Shown: positions 1 to 7,519, counted from the stretch's first letter. The stretch is DNA of 23,666 nt from DASUAO01 sp046484625 (GCA_046484625.1 JAWOIO010000047.1:1-23666), one strand, 5' to 3'. Notes: a model not told the origin generated them from the letters alone. Numbers and translations are program-made.

Positions 1-971
1 CGGTCGCCCAACGACTCGGGCTCGACGACCACGGCGTCGAGGTCCTGGAGTGGCTGGTACGGAACCATCTGCTCCTCGCCGAGACCGCCACGCGTCGTGA
101 CCTCGCGGACGAGGCGACGATCGTCCGGTTCGGCCGGGCGGTCGGCGACACCGAGCGCCTCGACCTCCTGTACGCGCTGACGGTCGGGGACTCGCGAGCG
201 ACCGGCCCGGCGGCATGGAACCGGGCCAAGGCCGCCCTCGTGCGCCAGCTGTTCGTCGAGGCGGACTCGCTCCTGGAGCGCGGTGTGGTCGGCGCGGGTC
301 ACGCGTACGAGCGCGAACGGGCGATCGAGCAGCACCGCGAGCTCCTCGCCCGTGGCGCGCTCGCGTTCTCCTGGAGCGATCGGCCCGACGGGCTCCTCGA
401 GTGCACCGTCGTGGCGCCCGATCGTCAGGGTCTGCTCGCAACCGTGGCCGGCGTCCTCGCGTTGCACGGCTTCGACGTGCGGGGCGCGTCGCTCTACGGA
501 GCACCCGACGGCATGGCACTCGAGGTGTACTGGGGAGTCGACGAGTTCGGACGGCTCGACGCGGCCGGTCGGGCGGCGGTGGAGCGCGACGCGGCCTCCG
601 CACTCGACGGGCGCCTCTCACTGAAGGAGCGGCTGGGGGAGCGCTTCGCCCGGTACCGGCGACCCGAGGGCGCCCACGACTCGTCGGTCCGCATCTCCTT
701 CGACCTCGAGGCCTCGACCGCGGCGACCGTCGTCGAGGTGCACGCGCCGGACGACGTGGGGCTCCTCGCGCGCGTCGCCGCGGTGTTCGCCGACCTCGAC
801 CTCGACGTGAGCGCGGCGCTGGTCTCGACCCTCGGTGAGCGGGTTGTCGACGTCTTCTACGTCCGCGACGCCCACGGCGCGAAGCCGACCGCCCCGCTCG
901 CCCTGGACCGGTTGCGTGCGACCCTGGTGGCCCGCCTCGTCCGCGACACCGTGGTCGCGCCTCCGCGGTGA
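1..971 (+). CDS. glnD: PII uridylyltransferase/uridylyl-removing enzyme, C-terminal part (5' truncated by window edge)
   Basis: The frame is open from base 3 and ends at TGA 969-971, giving about 322 residues; the nucleotidyltransferase domain lies left of the window. The first 80 residues match the end of the GlnD HD region, with a stretch reading LEWLVRNHLLLAETATRRDL followed by LYALTVGDSRATGPAAWNRAK, both typical of the family. Two ACT domains follow: one around VVAPDRQGLLATVAGVLALH and one around VHAPDDVGLLARVAAVFADL. In known GlnD proteins these ACT domains sense glutamine, and the enzyme uridylylates or adenylylates PII to signal nitrogen status. An internal GTG at 240 is not the real start because homology runs well upstream of it. 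PII or ammonium transporter genes would be expected further left but are not visible. Confidence 0.93.
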   Translation, partial: VAQRLGLDDHGVEVLEWLVRNHLLLAETATRRDLADEATIVRFGRAVGDTERLDLLYALTVGDSRATGPAAWNRAKAALVRQLFVEADSLLERGVVGAGHAYERERAIEQHRELLARGALAFSWSDRPDGLLECTVVAPDRQGLLATVAGVLALHGFDVRGASLYGAPDGMALEVYWGVDEFGRLDAAGRAAVERDAASALDGRLSLKERLGERFARYRRPEGAHDSSVRISFDLEASTAATVVEVHAPDDVGLLARVAAVFADLDLDVSAALVSTLGERVVDVFYVRDAHGAKPTAPLALDRLRATLVARLVRDTVVAPPR

Positions 972-976
972 GCCAA

Positions 977-992
977 TAGGCTCGCCCTCGTG
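977..992 (+). promoter_or_regulatory. Leaderless promoter of the Nudix gene
   Basis: TAGGCT at 977-982 resembles an actinobacterial -10 box. It ends 7 bases before the GTG at 990, so transcription would begin at or next to the start codon. No Shine-Dalgarno sequence is present in the 18-base gap after glnD. No clear -35 is seen. Confidence 0.5.
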
Positions 993-1676
993 ACCGACCC
1001 GTCCCATGCCGTCGCGGCCTCGGACCTCCTGCGCTGGGCCGAGACGCTCAGCGCCGTCGCCCGCACCGGCCTCGGGTTCACCCAGAGCCTCTACGAGAAG
1101 GAGCGCTTCGAGGAGGTGCTCAAGGTGGCCGCCGACATCCGCTCGGCTGCCGTCGAGGAGGCCGAGGCCGACGCCATGTTCGAGGAGTGGCTCGCCTCGG
1201 TGGGCGAGGGTGTCGCCGGCTACGTGACGCCGAAGGTGGCGGTCGCCGCGATCGTCGGCAACGCCGACGGCGAGATCCTGCTCACCCAGCGCGCCGACTC
1301 GGGCGTGTGGCTGTATCCGGTCGGATGGGCCGACGTGGGCTACTCACCCGCGGAGATCGCGGTGAAGGAGGTCTACGAGGAGACCGGCATCGAGGTCGAG
1401 GTGGAGTCCCTCGTCGCGGTGTTCGACGGTCTCCGGCTCGGCTTCGCCCGACTCCCGATGTACTCCTTGCTCTTCCACTGCCGGATGCTCGGCGGCGAGC
1501 TGCAGGGCCATCCGCTGGAGACGCGTGACGTCGGCTTCTACGCGCGCGACGCGCTGCCGTGGCCGCTCGCCGGCGGCGCCCGGTGGGTCGAGACGGCGTT
1601 CGCGGCGATCGACGGCGAACAGCGACCGGTCGACTTCGATCCGCCCCGCACGCCACCCTGGCGCGGCGGCGAGTGA
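990..1676 (+). CDS. Nudix hydrolase with N-terminal helical domain
   Basis: A 228-residue protein. Residues about 10-75 resemble the helical N-terminal domain found in one group of Nudix hydrolases (Pfam Nudix_hydro_N type). The Nudix domain follows from about residue 82. The Nudix box spans residues 112-134 and contains KEVYEETGI, so the metal-binding glutamates of the REUxEE core are kept. The leading Arg of that core is Lys, and the first conserved Glu of the box is Tyr (GYSPAE). Members of this group hydrolyse nucleoside diphosphates linked to another moiety; the substrate cannot be told from sequence. GTG at 990 is chosen because it lies 7 bases after a -10-like hexamer and gives the full N-terminal domain. 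It is convergent with pyrE. Confidence 0.9.
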   Translation: MTDPSHAVAASDLLRWAETLSAVARTGLGFTQSLYEKERFEEVLKVAADIRSAAVEEAEADAMFEEWLASVGEGVAGYVTPKVAVAAIVGNADGEILLTQRADSGVWLYPVGWADVGYSPAEIAVKEVYEETGIEVEVESLVAVFDGLRLGFARLPMYSLLFHCRMLGGELQGHPLETRDVGFYARDALPWPLAGGARWVETAFAAIDGEQRPVDFDPPRTPPWRGGE

Positions 1677-1711
1677 CCGAGCGGGTCGGCCTCAGGGGCT
1701 GAGCTCGGTCA
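1674..1711. terminator. Possible bidirectional terminator between Nudix gene and pyrE
   Basis: A perfect 9-bp inverted repeat (TGACCGAGC at 1674-1682, GCTCGGTCA at 1703-1711) encloses a second small palindrome, CTCAG-GGG-CTGAG at 1691-1703. The two stems share G1703 and so may be alternatives. The structure covers the ends of two convergent genes. There is no T-tract on either side, so it would be a U-less terminator at best. Confidence 0.4.
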
Positions 1712-2213
1712 TCGTGAAGAGCGGGTGGAGGGTCACGCCGATGTCGGCGAGCGCCGCGACGCCGCCCGCTTCGCGATCGATCACGCAGAGCGCGTGTTCG
1801 ACGACTCCGCCCCGGTCGCGCAGATCGCCGCAGCTCGTGACCACCTGACCTCCCGAGGTCACCACGTCCTCGACGACGGTGATCCGTCGGCCCTCGAGGT
1901 CGCCGCCCTCGGCGAGACGGCACGTCCCGTAGGTCTTGGCCTCCTTGCGCACGAACAGCGTGGGGATGCCCGTCACCTGCGAGAGCATCACCGCGATCGG
2001 GACGCCGCCGAGCTCGAGACCCGCGAGGGCCTCGGTGCCGGTCGGCACGTTCGGTGCGAGAGCCTCGGCGATCGCACGCAAGAGCTCGGGGTCGGCTTCG
2101 AACAGGTACTTGTCGAAGTACTCGTCGCTCACCGCGCCGGAACGAAGCGTGAACGTCCCGGTGAGGTGTGAGGCATCGAAGATGCGCCGTGCGAGTGCGT
2201 CGCGATCCGTCAT
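1692..2213 (-). CDS. pyrE: Orotate phosphoribosyltransferase
   Basis: A 173-residue protein of typical length. It converts orotate and PRPP to orotidine 5'-monophosphate, the fifth step of de novo pyrimidine synthesis. Residues 113-123 (VVEDVVTSGGQ) form the PRPP-binding loop of type I phosphoribosyltransferases. The segment RKEAKTYGTCRLAEGG at residues 89-104 is the flexible catalytic loop region, with its Lys residues retained. The N-terminal TGTFTLRSGAVSDEYFDKY is also characteristic. The ATG at 2213 overlaps the stop of the upstream gene by four bases, so translation is probably coupled. It is the last gene of a three-gene operon that starts with an acyl-CoA dehydrogenase, which is an unusual partner for a pyrimidine gene. 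Confidence 0.96.
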   Translation of the reverse strand: MTDRDALARRIFDASHLTGTFTLRSGAVSDEYFDKYLFEADPELLRAIAEALAPNVPTGTEALAGLELGGVPIAVMLSQVTGIPTLFVRKEAKTYGTCRLAEGGDLEGRRITVVEDVVTSGGQVVTSCGDLRDRGGVVEHALCVIDREAGGVAALADIGVTLHPLFTMTELSP

Positions 2214-2761
2214 CGTTCCCCCTGCAGCTCCTCGAGCAGCATGGTGACGATCGACGCCTTCCCCCCGCTGCGCTCCCACGTCTTCCCGATCCGTGCGTGG
2301 TCGACGAGCCCCGCGGCCGCCGGGTCGAAGGGCACGAGCGCACGGGCCCGAGCGACGAGCGCGGCGGGCTCGACCTCGTCGCCGTACGCGGGGAAGCACT
2401 CCAACCCTTCCCAGAGCGACGTGAGCGCCCGGCGCTCGGTGCCGATCGTGATCGTGTCGCCGCCGCCGGTCGGGTGCGCGTCGACGAGCATGGCGATGGC
2501 CGCTTGGGCCTCGTCCCACAGGTCGTGGTGGGAGCATGCTGCGGGTGCACGGAACCCCGCGGCGGGATGCAGGCGCCACTCGAGGGTGGCTTCCGCACCG
2601 GCGCCGTCGCCGTGAGCGGGCGGTGCGCTCGTGGGCTCGGGTGTCAGCCACACCTGGGTGCCGTTCACGTAGCTGTCGACCGGCGCGCCCAGGTGCTCGT
2701 CGAGCGCCGTGAGCAACGCGGGTGTGACGCGCCAGACGACGCTCGGCGTGAGCGTCGTCAC
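2210..2761 (-). CDS. Unrecognised protein encoded between an acyl-CoA dehydrogenase and pyrE
   Basis: A 183-residue protein that I do not recognise. It starts at GTG 2761, which overlaps the dehydrogenase stop by four bases (GTGA), and it ends overlapping the pyrE start (ATGA). There is no signal peptide or membrane segment. Composition is mixed and ordinary for a soluble enzyme or accessory protein: a basic N-terminal helix, a segment with His and Cys (CSHHDLWDEAQAAI, residues about 76-89), a central TIGTERRALTSLWEGLECFP stretch, and a C-terminal region with HARIGKTWERSGGKASIVTM. The GKTWERSGGKAS stretch is rich in Gly and Lys but is not a Walker A motif. Reality as a gene is supported by exact overlaps at both ends and codon bias like its neighbours. 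No function is proposed. Confidence 0.85.
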   Translation of the reverse strand: MTTLTPSVVWRVTPALLTALDEHLGAPVDSYVNGTQVWLTPEPTSAPPAHGDGAGAEATLEWRLHPAAGFRAPAACSHHDLWDEAQAAIAMLVDAHPTGGGDTITIGTERRALTSLWEGLECFPAYGDEVEPAALVARARALVPFDPAAAGLVDHARIGKTWERSGGKASIVTMLLEELQGER

Positions 2762-4512
2762 GCGGCCGCCGGGTCGACGTGGCCGTACCGGACGATCTCG
2801 TCGAACTGGTCGAGCACCGTGCGGTCGTCGTCGAGGATCCCCCGGACGCGGGGCGGGGCGAGGTGGGACCTCGCGTACCGACCGGCGACCACTGCCTTGC
2901 GGGCGTCCCCGTCGCGGGCGAGCGAGTATGTGGCCTCGTCGAGCAGCAGCGCCCCCTCGACGAGGTCCGCGAGCAAGTATGCGAAGCGCCGGGAGTGGAG
3001 CAGCTGCAGCTCGCTCGATGCCGCGGTGAGATGCTCGATGGCGAGCCGTGCCTCCGAGAGCGTGCCGGCCACGGCGTCGACCGTCGGGGCAACCGCCGGG
3101 TGCGTGGCGCCGTCGAGCGCCCGCTCGACCCGGGCGATCAGGGCGACGTGGGCATCCTCGGCGAGCATCGCGCGGCGCACGTCGAGGCAGAGGATGTTCT
3201 CGGTGCCTTCCCAGATCGTGTGGCACTGCGCGTCGCGCAGCTGGCGCGCCATCGGCCAGTCCTCCATGTAGCCGTTCCCACCGAAGAGCTCGAGTGCCTG
3301 GCTCGCGGCGTTGATGGCCTCACGCGTCCCCCGCATCTTGGCGAGGGGGACGAGGATCCTGCGCAGCGCGCGGCCCTCCTCGTCGGACTCGGCCGTGCGG
3401 GTGGCCGCCGCGCACTCGAACGCCAAGGCGCATCCGGCTTCGAGCTCCACGAGGAGGTCGACGAGCGTCTCCCGCACGAGCGGGTAGCGGTCGATGCGTT
3501 GGCCCCACTGCTCGCGCTGCGCCGCGTAGATCGCACCCTCGAGGAACGACCGACGATGGATCCCGAGGCCCATCAGCGAGACCCCGAAGCGCGAGCCGTT
3601 GACCATCTCCATCATGCGGTTGATGCCACCCGATGTGGCGGCGGCGCGTGGCTCGCTGCCGGCGGACCCGGGGGGCGCGCCCGCGAGCCAGGCCCGCGCC
3701 CCGTCGAGGCTGACCTCGGCGGTGGGCACACCCACGGTCCCGAGCTTCGGCTTGAGCCGTTTGATGTGGAACCCGTTCGGCGATCCGTCGTCGCGCAGTC
3801 GGGGCACGATGAACGTCGCGAGGCCGCGCGTGCCCGCGGGCGCGTCCTCGGGTCGCGCGAGCACGATGAACACCTCGGCGTCGACGTTCGAGCAGAAGTG
3901 CTTCTCGCCGTGGAGACGCCACTCCGCGCCGTCGGGGATCGCGATGGTGGTGTTCGCGCCGACGTCACTGCCGCCCTGGCGCTCGGTGAGGAACATGCCG
4001 CCCTCCCACGCGGTCTCGGGGTCGAGGCTGGTGAGGCGGGCGAGCATGTCGTCGCGGATCGGCTCGGGTGCGTAGCGCTCGACGATGTCGGCCGCGCCCG
4101 ACGTCATCCCGAGCCCGCAGTAGATCGCGGTCTCGGCCTGGCTCACCAGGTACGACATGGCGGCGGTGACCACGGCCGGGACCGGCCGTCCGGCGTGGTA
4201 CGAGAGCCCCGTGAACCCGGCGCGCACGAGGTCGGCCTTGCTCTCGATCCAGGTGGGGTGGTGCTCGATCGTGTCGACCTCGTGGCCCCACCGGTCGTGG
4301 CGCACGAGGACGGGCCCGTGCTTGTCGGTGATCTCGGCCCGGGCCGCCAGCGGGCCCCCGCACAGCGTGCCGTACGTCGCGACGTGCTCCTCGGCGAACG
4401 CCCGGTCCTCCGGGTCGGGGAGGAGCCGGTCGAGGAGGAGCCGGAGGTTCGGGTCGAGCGCGTACCAGTCGAGTCCGATGGCGCTCTCGAGCTCGGCGTA
4501 GTCGGGGAGCAC
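2758..4512 (-). CDS. AidB-family acyl-CoA dehydrogenase
   Basis: A 584-residue flavoprotein, longer than ordinary acyl-CoA dehydrogenases (about 380) and matching the AidB type (about 540-600). Residues about 60-110 carry the extended AidB-like N-terminal region (RHDRWGHEVDTIEHHPTW). LTERQGGSDVGANTT at 175-189 is the FAD/substrate motif in its AidB form. LKPKLGTVGVPTAEV near 253-267, LELFGGNGYMED at 407-418 and WEGTENI at 434-440 complete the fold; Glu435 aligns with the usual catalytic base. About 140 helical residues follow. E. coli AidB binds DNA and belongs to the alkylation response; most family members are probably acyl-CoA oxidising enzymes of unknown substrate. GTG 4512 is preferred because a TAnnnT box lies 6 bases upstream and no further homology is seen before it. 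Confidence 0.9.
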   Translation of the reverse strand: MLPDYAELESAIGLDWYALDPNLRLLLDRLLPDPEDRAFAEEHVATYGTLCGGPLAARAEITDKHGPVLVRHDRWGHEVDTIEHHPTWIESKADLVRAGFTGLSYHAGRPVPAVVTAAMSYLVSQAETAIYCGLGMTSGAADIVERYAPEPIRDDMLARLTSLDPETAWEGGMFLTERQGGSDVGANTTIAIPDGAEWRLHGEKHFCSNVDAEVFIVLARPEDAPAGTRGLATFIVPRLRDDGSPNGFHIKRLKPKLGTVGVPTAEVSLDGARAWLAGAPPGSAGSEPRAAATSGGINRMMEMVNGSRFGVSLMGLGIHRRSFLEGAIYAAQREQWGQRIDRYPLVRETLVDLLVELEAGCALAFECAAATRTAESDEEGRALRRILVPLAKMRGTREAINAASQALELFGGNGYMEDWPMARQLRDAQCHTIWEGTENILCLDVRRAMLAEDAHVALIARVERALDGATHPAVAPTVDAVAGTLSEARLAIEHLTAASSELQLLHSRRFAYLLADLVEGALLLDEATYSLARDGDARKAVVAGRYARSHLAPPRVRGILDDDRTVLDQFDEIVRYGHVDPAAA

Positions 4513-4524
4513 GGATCGAGGGTA
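4510..4524 (-). promoter_or_regulatory. Leaderless promoter of the acyl-CoA dehydrogenase operon
   Basis: On the minus strand TACCCT (4524-4519) is followed by 6 bases and then GTG at 4512. The geometry places the transcription start at the first base of the start codon. No Shine-Dalgarno sequence is present. Confidence 0.5.
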
Positions 4525-4562
4525 CCCCTGGCCCGCGCCCGGGAGCCTGCCGCGCCCGCCGC

Positions 4563-4579
4563 TAGCGTGCGAGCCCATG
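4563..4579 (+). promoter_or_regulatory. Leaderless promoter of the lipoprotein gene
   Basis: TAGCGT at 4563-4568 lies 8 bases before ATG 4577, with no Shine-Dalgarno sequence. The promoter faces away from the dehydrogenase promoter; the two start codons are only 64 bases apart. Confidence 0.45.
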
Positions 4580-5074
4580 TCACGACGACGCGCCCGGCCC
4601 GCCGGCACCGCTCGGCTCGTCGCGGCGGTGGTCATCGTCGCGCTCGGCGCCTCCGCCTGCAGCGGCGGCGAGCGGCTCGGCGCGCGGGCCTTCCGGGCGC
4701 AGGCCGACACCCAGTGCGCCAAGCTCGCGGCGGCGAGCGAGGAGCTCGGGCTCGCGCAGTCCGAGGGGGCAGCGGGCGAAGAGGTCCAGGGCTACGTGCG
4801 GGCCGCGGCTGACGGGCTGCGCGACCTCACCAGCGGCCTCGCCGACCTGCGGGCGCCGGAGGCGCTCGAGTCCGACGCCGACGCTCTGGTGGCCGCACTC
4901 GACGACTACGCCGACGGCCTCGACGAGATCGCGTCGCGCGTCGAGCCCGGCCAGGGGCTGGCCGAGGCGCTGAACGCCGCGCCGGAGCTGGTGGCACGCC
5001 TCAACCGGATCTCCGAGCGGGCGACGGAGCTCGTCGTCGCGCTCGGCCTCGAGGGCTGCCAGCTGGCGGGCTGA
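4577..5074 (+). CDS. Small predicted lipoprotein
   Basis: A 165-residue protein of no recognised family. It begins with a basic stretch (MSRRRARPAG), a hydrophobic segment at residues 13-24 and GASAC, with Cys28 as a likely lipidation site. The lipobox is weak because position -3 is Ala rather than Leu. The mature part is Ala/Leu/Glu-rich and predicted to be largely helical, resembling short extracytoplasmic coiled-coil proteins with two more Cys residues (Cys47 in TQCAKL and one near the C-terminus in EGCQLAG) that could form a disulfide. It is probably membrane-anchored on the outer face. Function is unknown. The next gene also encodes an exported protein. Confidence 0.75.
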   Translation: MSRRRARPAGTARLVAAVVIVALGASACSGGERLGARAFRAQADTQCAKLAAASEELGLAQSEGAAGEEVQGYVRAAADGLRDLTSGLADLRAPEALESDADALVAALDDYADGLDEIASRVEPGQGLAEALNAAPELVARLNRISERATELVVALGLEGCQLAG

Positions 5075-5097
5075 ACCCCGGATCGCACGGAGCTCCC

Positions 5098-5137
5098 GGT
5101 CACCGTTCGGCGGGGGGCGTGTCGTTGGCGGTCACCG
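5098..5137. repeat. Paired GGTCACCG direct repeats upstream of the LPETG protein gene
   Basis: GGTCACCG occurs at 5098-5105 and again at 5130-5137, 32 bases apart start to start, about three helical turns. Each copy is nearly palindromic (GGTnACC). They lie in the 84-base gap before the ATG at 5159. They could be paired regulator sites, but chance is possible in GC-rich DNA. Confidence 0.3.
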
Positions 5138-5158
5138 CCGACGACGAGGAGCTCCATC

Positions 5159-6019
5159 ATGGCCCTGGAAGCCGCACGTCCCGACCGCGCCCGCAGCACC
5201 GCCGTCGCCTGGCTCGCGGCGACGCTCGTCGCCACCGGGGCGCTGCTGGCGGCGTCGCCCGCCGGCGCCGCACCCGGCGACGTCACCACCTGTCACGACG
5301 CGGCGATTGCCCGCCAGCGCACCGAGATCGATGCCGACGCCGTGGTGCCGCAGTTCGACGGCGCGCTGGGCACGCTGCTCGAGGTCACCGTCCCGGTGCA
5401 GTCGGTCCACCTCGACACCGACGCGGCCTTCGAGAACATGGCGGCCACCGCCGTCACGTTCGCCGAGCAGATGAGCCATTCCGTCACGTTCACCAGCCCC
5501 GCCGGGCTCCCGTCGCCGGCGCCCGTCTCGGGCACGCTCGTGCGGATCCCCACGCAGGTGCTCGCCGCCTTCGACGGGACCCTCGACTACGTCGGCGCGA
5601 GCGCCGTCACCCAGCCGTCGGTCGCGCTCGACGACACCGCGGCGCCGGTCGCATCGACCGATCCCGGGGTGCTCGCAGCGTTCACCGGCACCGGGACGAT
5701 GCCGTTCCATGTCACGACCTCGATCAGCGAGACGTTCACCGGTGGCGGTGGCAACGTGCAGGCCGCGATCAACACCTACGCCGCTGCGAACGTACAGGTC
5801 TGCTACCGCTACCAGCCGGTCGTCGTGGTCCCCCCGACGGTCCCTCCGACGGTCCCTCCGGCGATCGAGGTGGCCGGCGCCCGCGTGACCAAGGCGCCCA
5901 CGCTCCCCGAGACCGGCGTCGCGACCCTCCCCCTCGCGGTGGGGGGCGCAGCGGCGATCGCGGTCGGATCGGTGCTCGTACGGCGTTTCCGAGCCGCAAC
6001 GCCGTCCCTGCTGGGCTGA
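5159..6019 (+). CDS. Secreted, LPETG-anchored surface protein (choice-of-anchor E-like)
   Basis: A 286-residue exported protein. Residues 1-38 form a signal peptide with a hydrophobic core and a likely cleavage site at AGAA before PGD. The body resembles the choice-of-anchor E type: an early VPQFDGALGTLLEVTV motif, beta-rich repeats, then GVLAAFTGTGTMPFHVTTS. A Pro/Val/Thr linker (PPTVPPTVPP, encoded by a 12-base tandem repeat near 5837-5860) leads to the sorting signal: LPETG at residues 249-253, a hydrophobic helix and an Arg-rich tail (RRFR). Such proteins are cut by sortase between Thr and Gly and joined to the cell wall. No sortase gene lies in this window. The start at ATG 5159 is supported by GAGGAG about 7 bases upstream. 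Confidence 0.87.
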   Translation: MALEAARPDRARSTAVAWLAATLVATGALLAASPAGAAPGDVTTCHDAAIARQRTEIDADAVVPQFDGALGTLLEVTVPVQSVHLDTDAAFENMAATAVTFAEQMSHSVTFTSPAGLPSPAPVSGTLVRIPTQVLAAFDGTLDYVGASAVTQPSVALDDTAAPVASTDPGVLAAFTGTGTMPFHVTTSISETFTGGGGNVQAAINTYAAANVQVCYRYQPVVVVPPTVPPTVPPAIEVAGARVTKAPTLPETGVATLPLAVGGAAAIAVGSVLVRRFRAATPSLLG

Positions 6020-6060
6020 ATCCGTCCCGTCGAGCCGTTCCCTTCTCCTCCGCTCCCGCC

Positions 6061-6076
6061 TAGCCTCGGTGGCGTG
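6061..6076 (+). promoter_or_regulatory. Leaderless promoter of the WS/DGAT gene
   Basis: TAGCCT at 6061-6066 is followed by 7 bases and GTG at 6074. No Shine-Dalgarno sequence is present. The 54-base gap after the surface protein holds nothing else recognisable. Confidence 0.5.
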
Positions 6077-7519
6077 ACCGCTGACTACGATCGGCTCTCC
6101 TCGGTCGACGGCAGCTTCCTGCGGCTCGAGCGGCCCGAGACGCCCATGCATGTGGGGTCGCTCGCCGTGTTCGAGAGCGGGAACCTCGTCGGGCCCGACG
6201 GCCGGTTCCGCCTCGGCGAGGTCCGCGACCTCGTGTCGTCGCGGCTCCACCTCATCCCCCGGTTCCGCAAGCGGGTGCAACATGTGCCGCTCGACGCGGG
6301 CGAGCCGATCTGGGTCGACGACGATCGCTTCGACATCGGCTACCACGTCCGCCTCACCGCCCTGCCCCGGCCCGGCACCCGCGCCCAGCTGCTCGCGCTG
6401 TTCGAGCGGGTGCAGTCGCAGGTGCTCGACCGCAGTCGCCCGCTCTGGGAGATCTGGTTCGTCGAGGGGCTCGAGGACGGGCACATCGCGATGTTCCAGA
6501 AGACGCATCACGCGCTGGTCGACGGGGTCTCGGGGGTCGACGTCGCGACCGTGCTGCTCGACTTCACGCCCGAGCCCACGATCCTCGATGCGCCGGAGTG
6601 GCAACCCCAGCCGGCGCCACCGCCCGCCCGGGTCCTGATCGACACCGTGCGCGGCCTGCTGTCGAACACCCAGCAGCTGGCCTCGGCCACCCGGCGGGCC
6701 GCGGAGGTACCCCGTCGCGCGGTCGACCGGGTCGCAGAGCTCACTCGTTCCCTCACCACGCTCGCCGAAGGCGGTGTCGTGGCGCCGCGCACCTCGCTCA
6801 ACCACCCGATCGTCGGACGCAGTCGACGCTTCGCCGAGGCGCGCGTGTCCCTCGACGACGTGAAGGCGGTCCGCCGCGCCTTCGGTGGCACGGTGAACGA
6901 CGTCATTCTCACCGGCGTCGCCGGCGGGCTCGCCCGGCTGCTCGACCACCGGGGGGAGCTCCACCCCGAGCTGGTCCTCAAGGTGTTCTGCCCGGTGTCG
7001 GTGCGCGACGAGACCGAGCGCATGCAGCTCGGGAACCGCGTGTCGGCGATGTTCGTCCCGGTCCCGGTCGGCGAGCTGGACCCGCTGCGCCGGCTCGCCG
7101 CCATCCGCGAGTCGACCCAGGGGTTGAAGGAGCGCGAGCAGGCCGTGGGAGCCGCCGCGCTGCTCGGCGCCGCAGAGTGGGGTGCGCCGACCCTGCTGGG
7201 GCTCGCCGCGCGGCTCGTCCACCATCAGCCGTTCGTGAACCTCGTGTGCACCAACGTCCCCGGCCCCCAGGAGCCGCTCTACTGCATGGGCGCGCGCATG
7301 CTGGAGGCGTTCCCGATGGTGCCGCTCGCGCGCAATCTCAACCTCGGCGTCGCGATCCTCTCCTACTGCGGCGAGCTGCACCTCGGCCTCCTCGCCGACC
7401 GCGACCAGTGGGAAGACCTCGACGTGCTGATCGAGGGGATCGACGACGAGTTCGCGGAGCTCGCCAAGCTCGCGGCCGAAGCAGAAGGTTCCTCCAACGA
7501 ACAGGACGTGACGCCGTGA
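6074..7519 (+). CDS. Wax-ester synthase/diacylglycerol O-acyltransferase (WS/DGAT)
   Basis: A 481-residue protein of the usual WS/DGAT length. It transfers acyl groups from acyl-CoA to diacylglycerol or fatty alcohols and makes storage triacylglycerol or wax ester at the membrane or lipid-body surface. The catalytic HHxxxDG motif is intact at residues 145-151 (HHALVDG). SRPLWE at 121-126 and NDVILTGVAGGLARLL in the C-terminal domain are further family hallmarks. The N-terminal SSVDGSFLRLERPETPMHVGSL matches the conserved start of the family, which supports the GTG at 6074. The stop overlaps the amidase start by four bases, so the two are probably translated together. Confidence 0.95.
   Translation: MTADYDRLSSVDGSFLRLERPETPMHVGSLAVFESGNLVGPDGRFRLGEVRDLVSSRLHLIPRFRKRVQHVPLDAGEPIWVDDDRFDIGYHVRLTALPRPGTRAQLLALFERVQSQVLDRSRPLWEIWFVEGLEDGHIAMFQKTHHALVDGVSGVDVATVLLDFTPEPTILDAPEWQPQPAPPPARVLIDTVRGLLSNTQQLASATRRAAEVPRRAVDRVAELTRSLTTLAEGGVVAPRTSLNHPIVGRSRRFAEARVSLDDVKAVRRAFGGTVNDVILTGVAGGLARLLDHRGELHPELVLKVFCPVSVRDETERMQLGNRVSAMFVPVPVGELDPLRRLAAIRESTQGLKEREQAVGAAALLGAAEWGAPTLLGLAARLVHHQPFVNLVCTNVPGPQEPLYCMGARMLEAFPMVPLARNLNLGVAILSYCGELHLGLLADRDQWEDLDVLIEGIDDEFAELAKLAAEAEGSSNEQDVTP

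Noticed and set aside
2779..4812. Open frame of about 677 codons on the plus strand opposite the acyl-CoA dehydrogenase
   Set aside because: It is the antisense shadow of a gene with complete family motifs; its own translation is compositionally biased and matches nothing.
5837..5860. Tandem repeat in the surface protein gene as a mobile or CRISPR-like element
   Set aside because: It is only a 12-base unit repeated twice, encoding the Pro/Val/Thr linker before the sorting signal.
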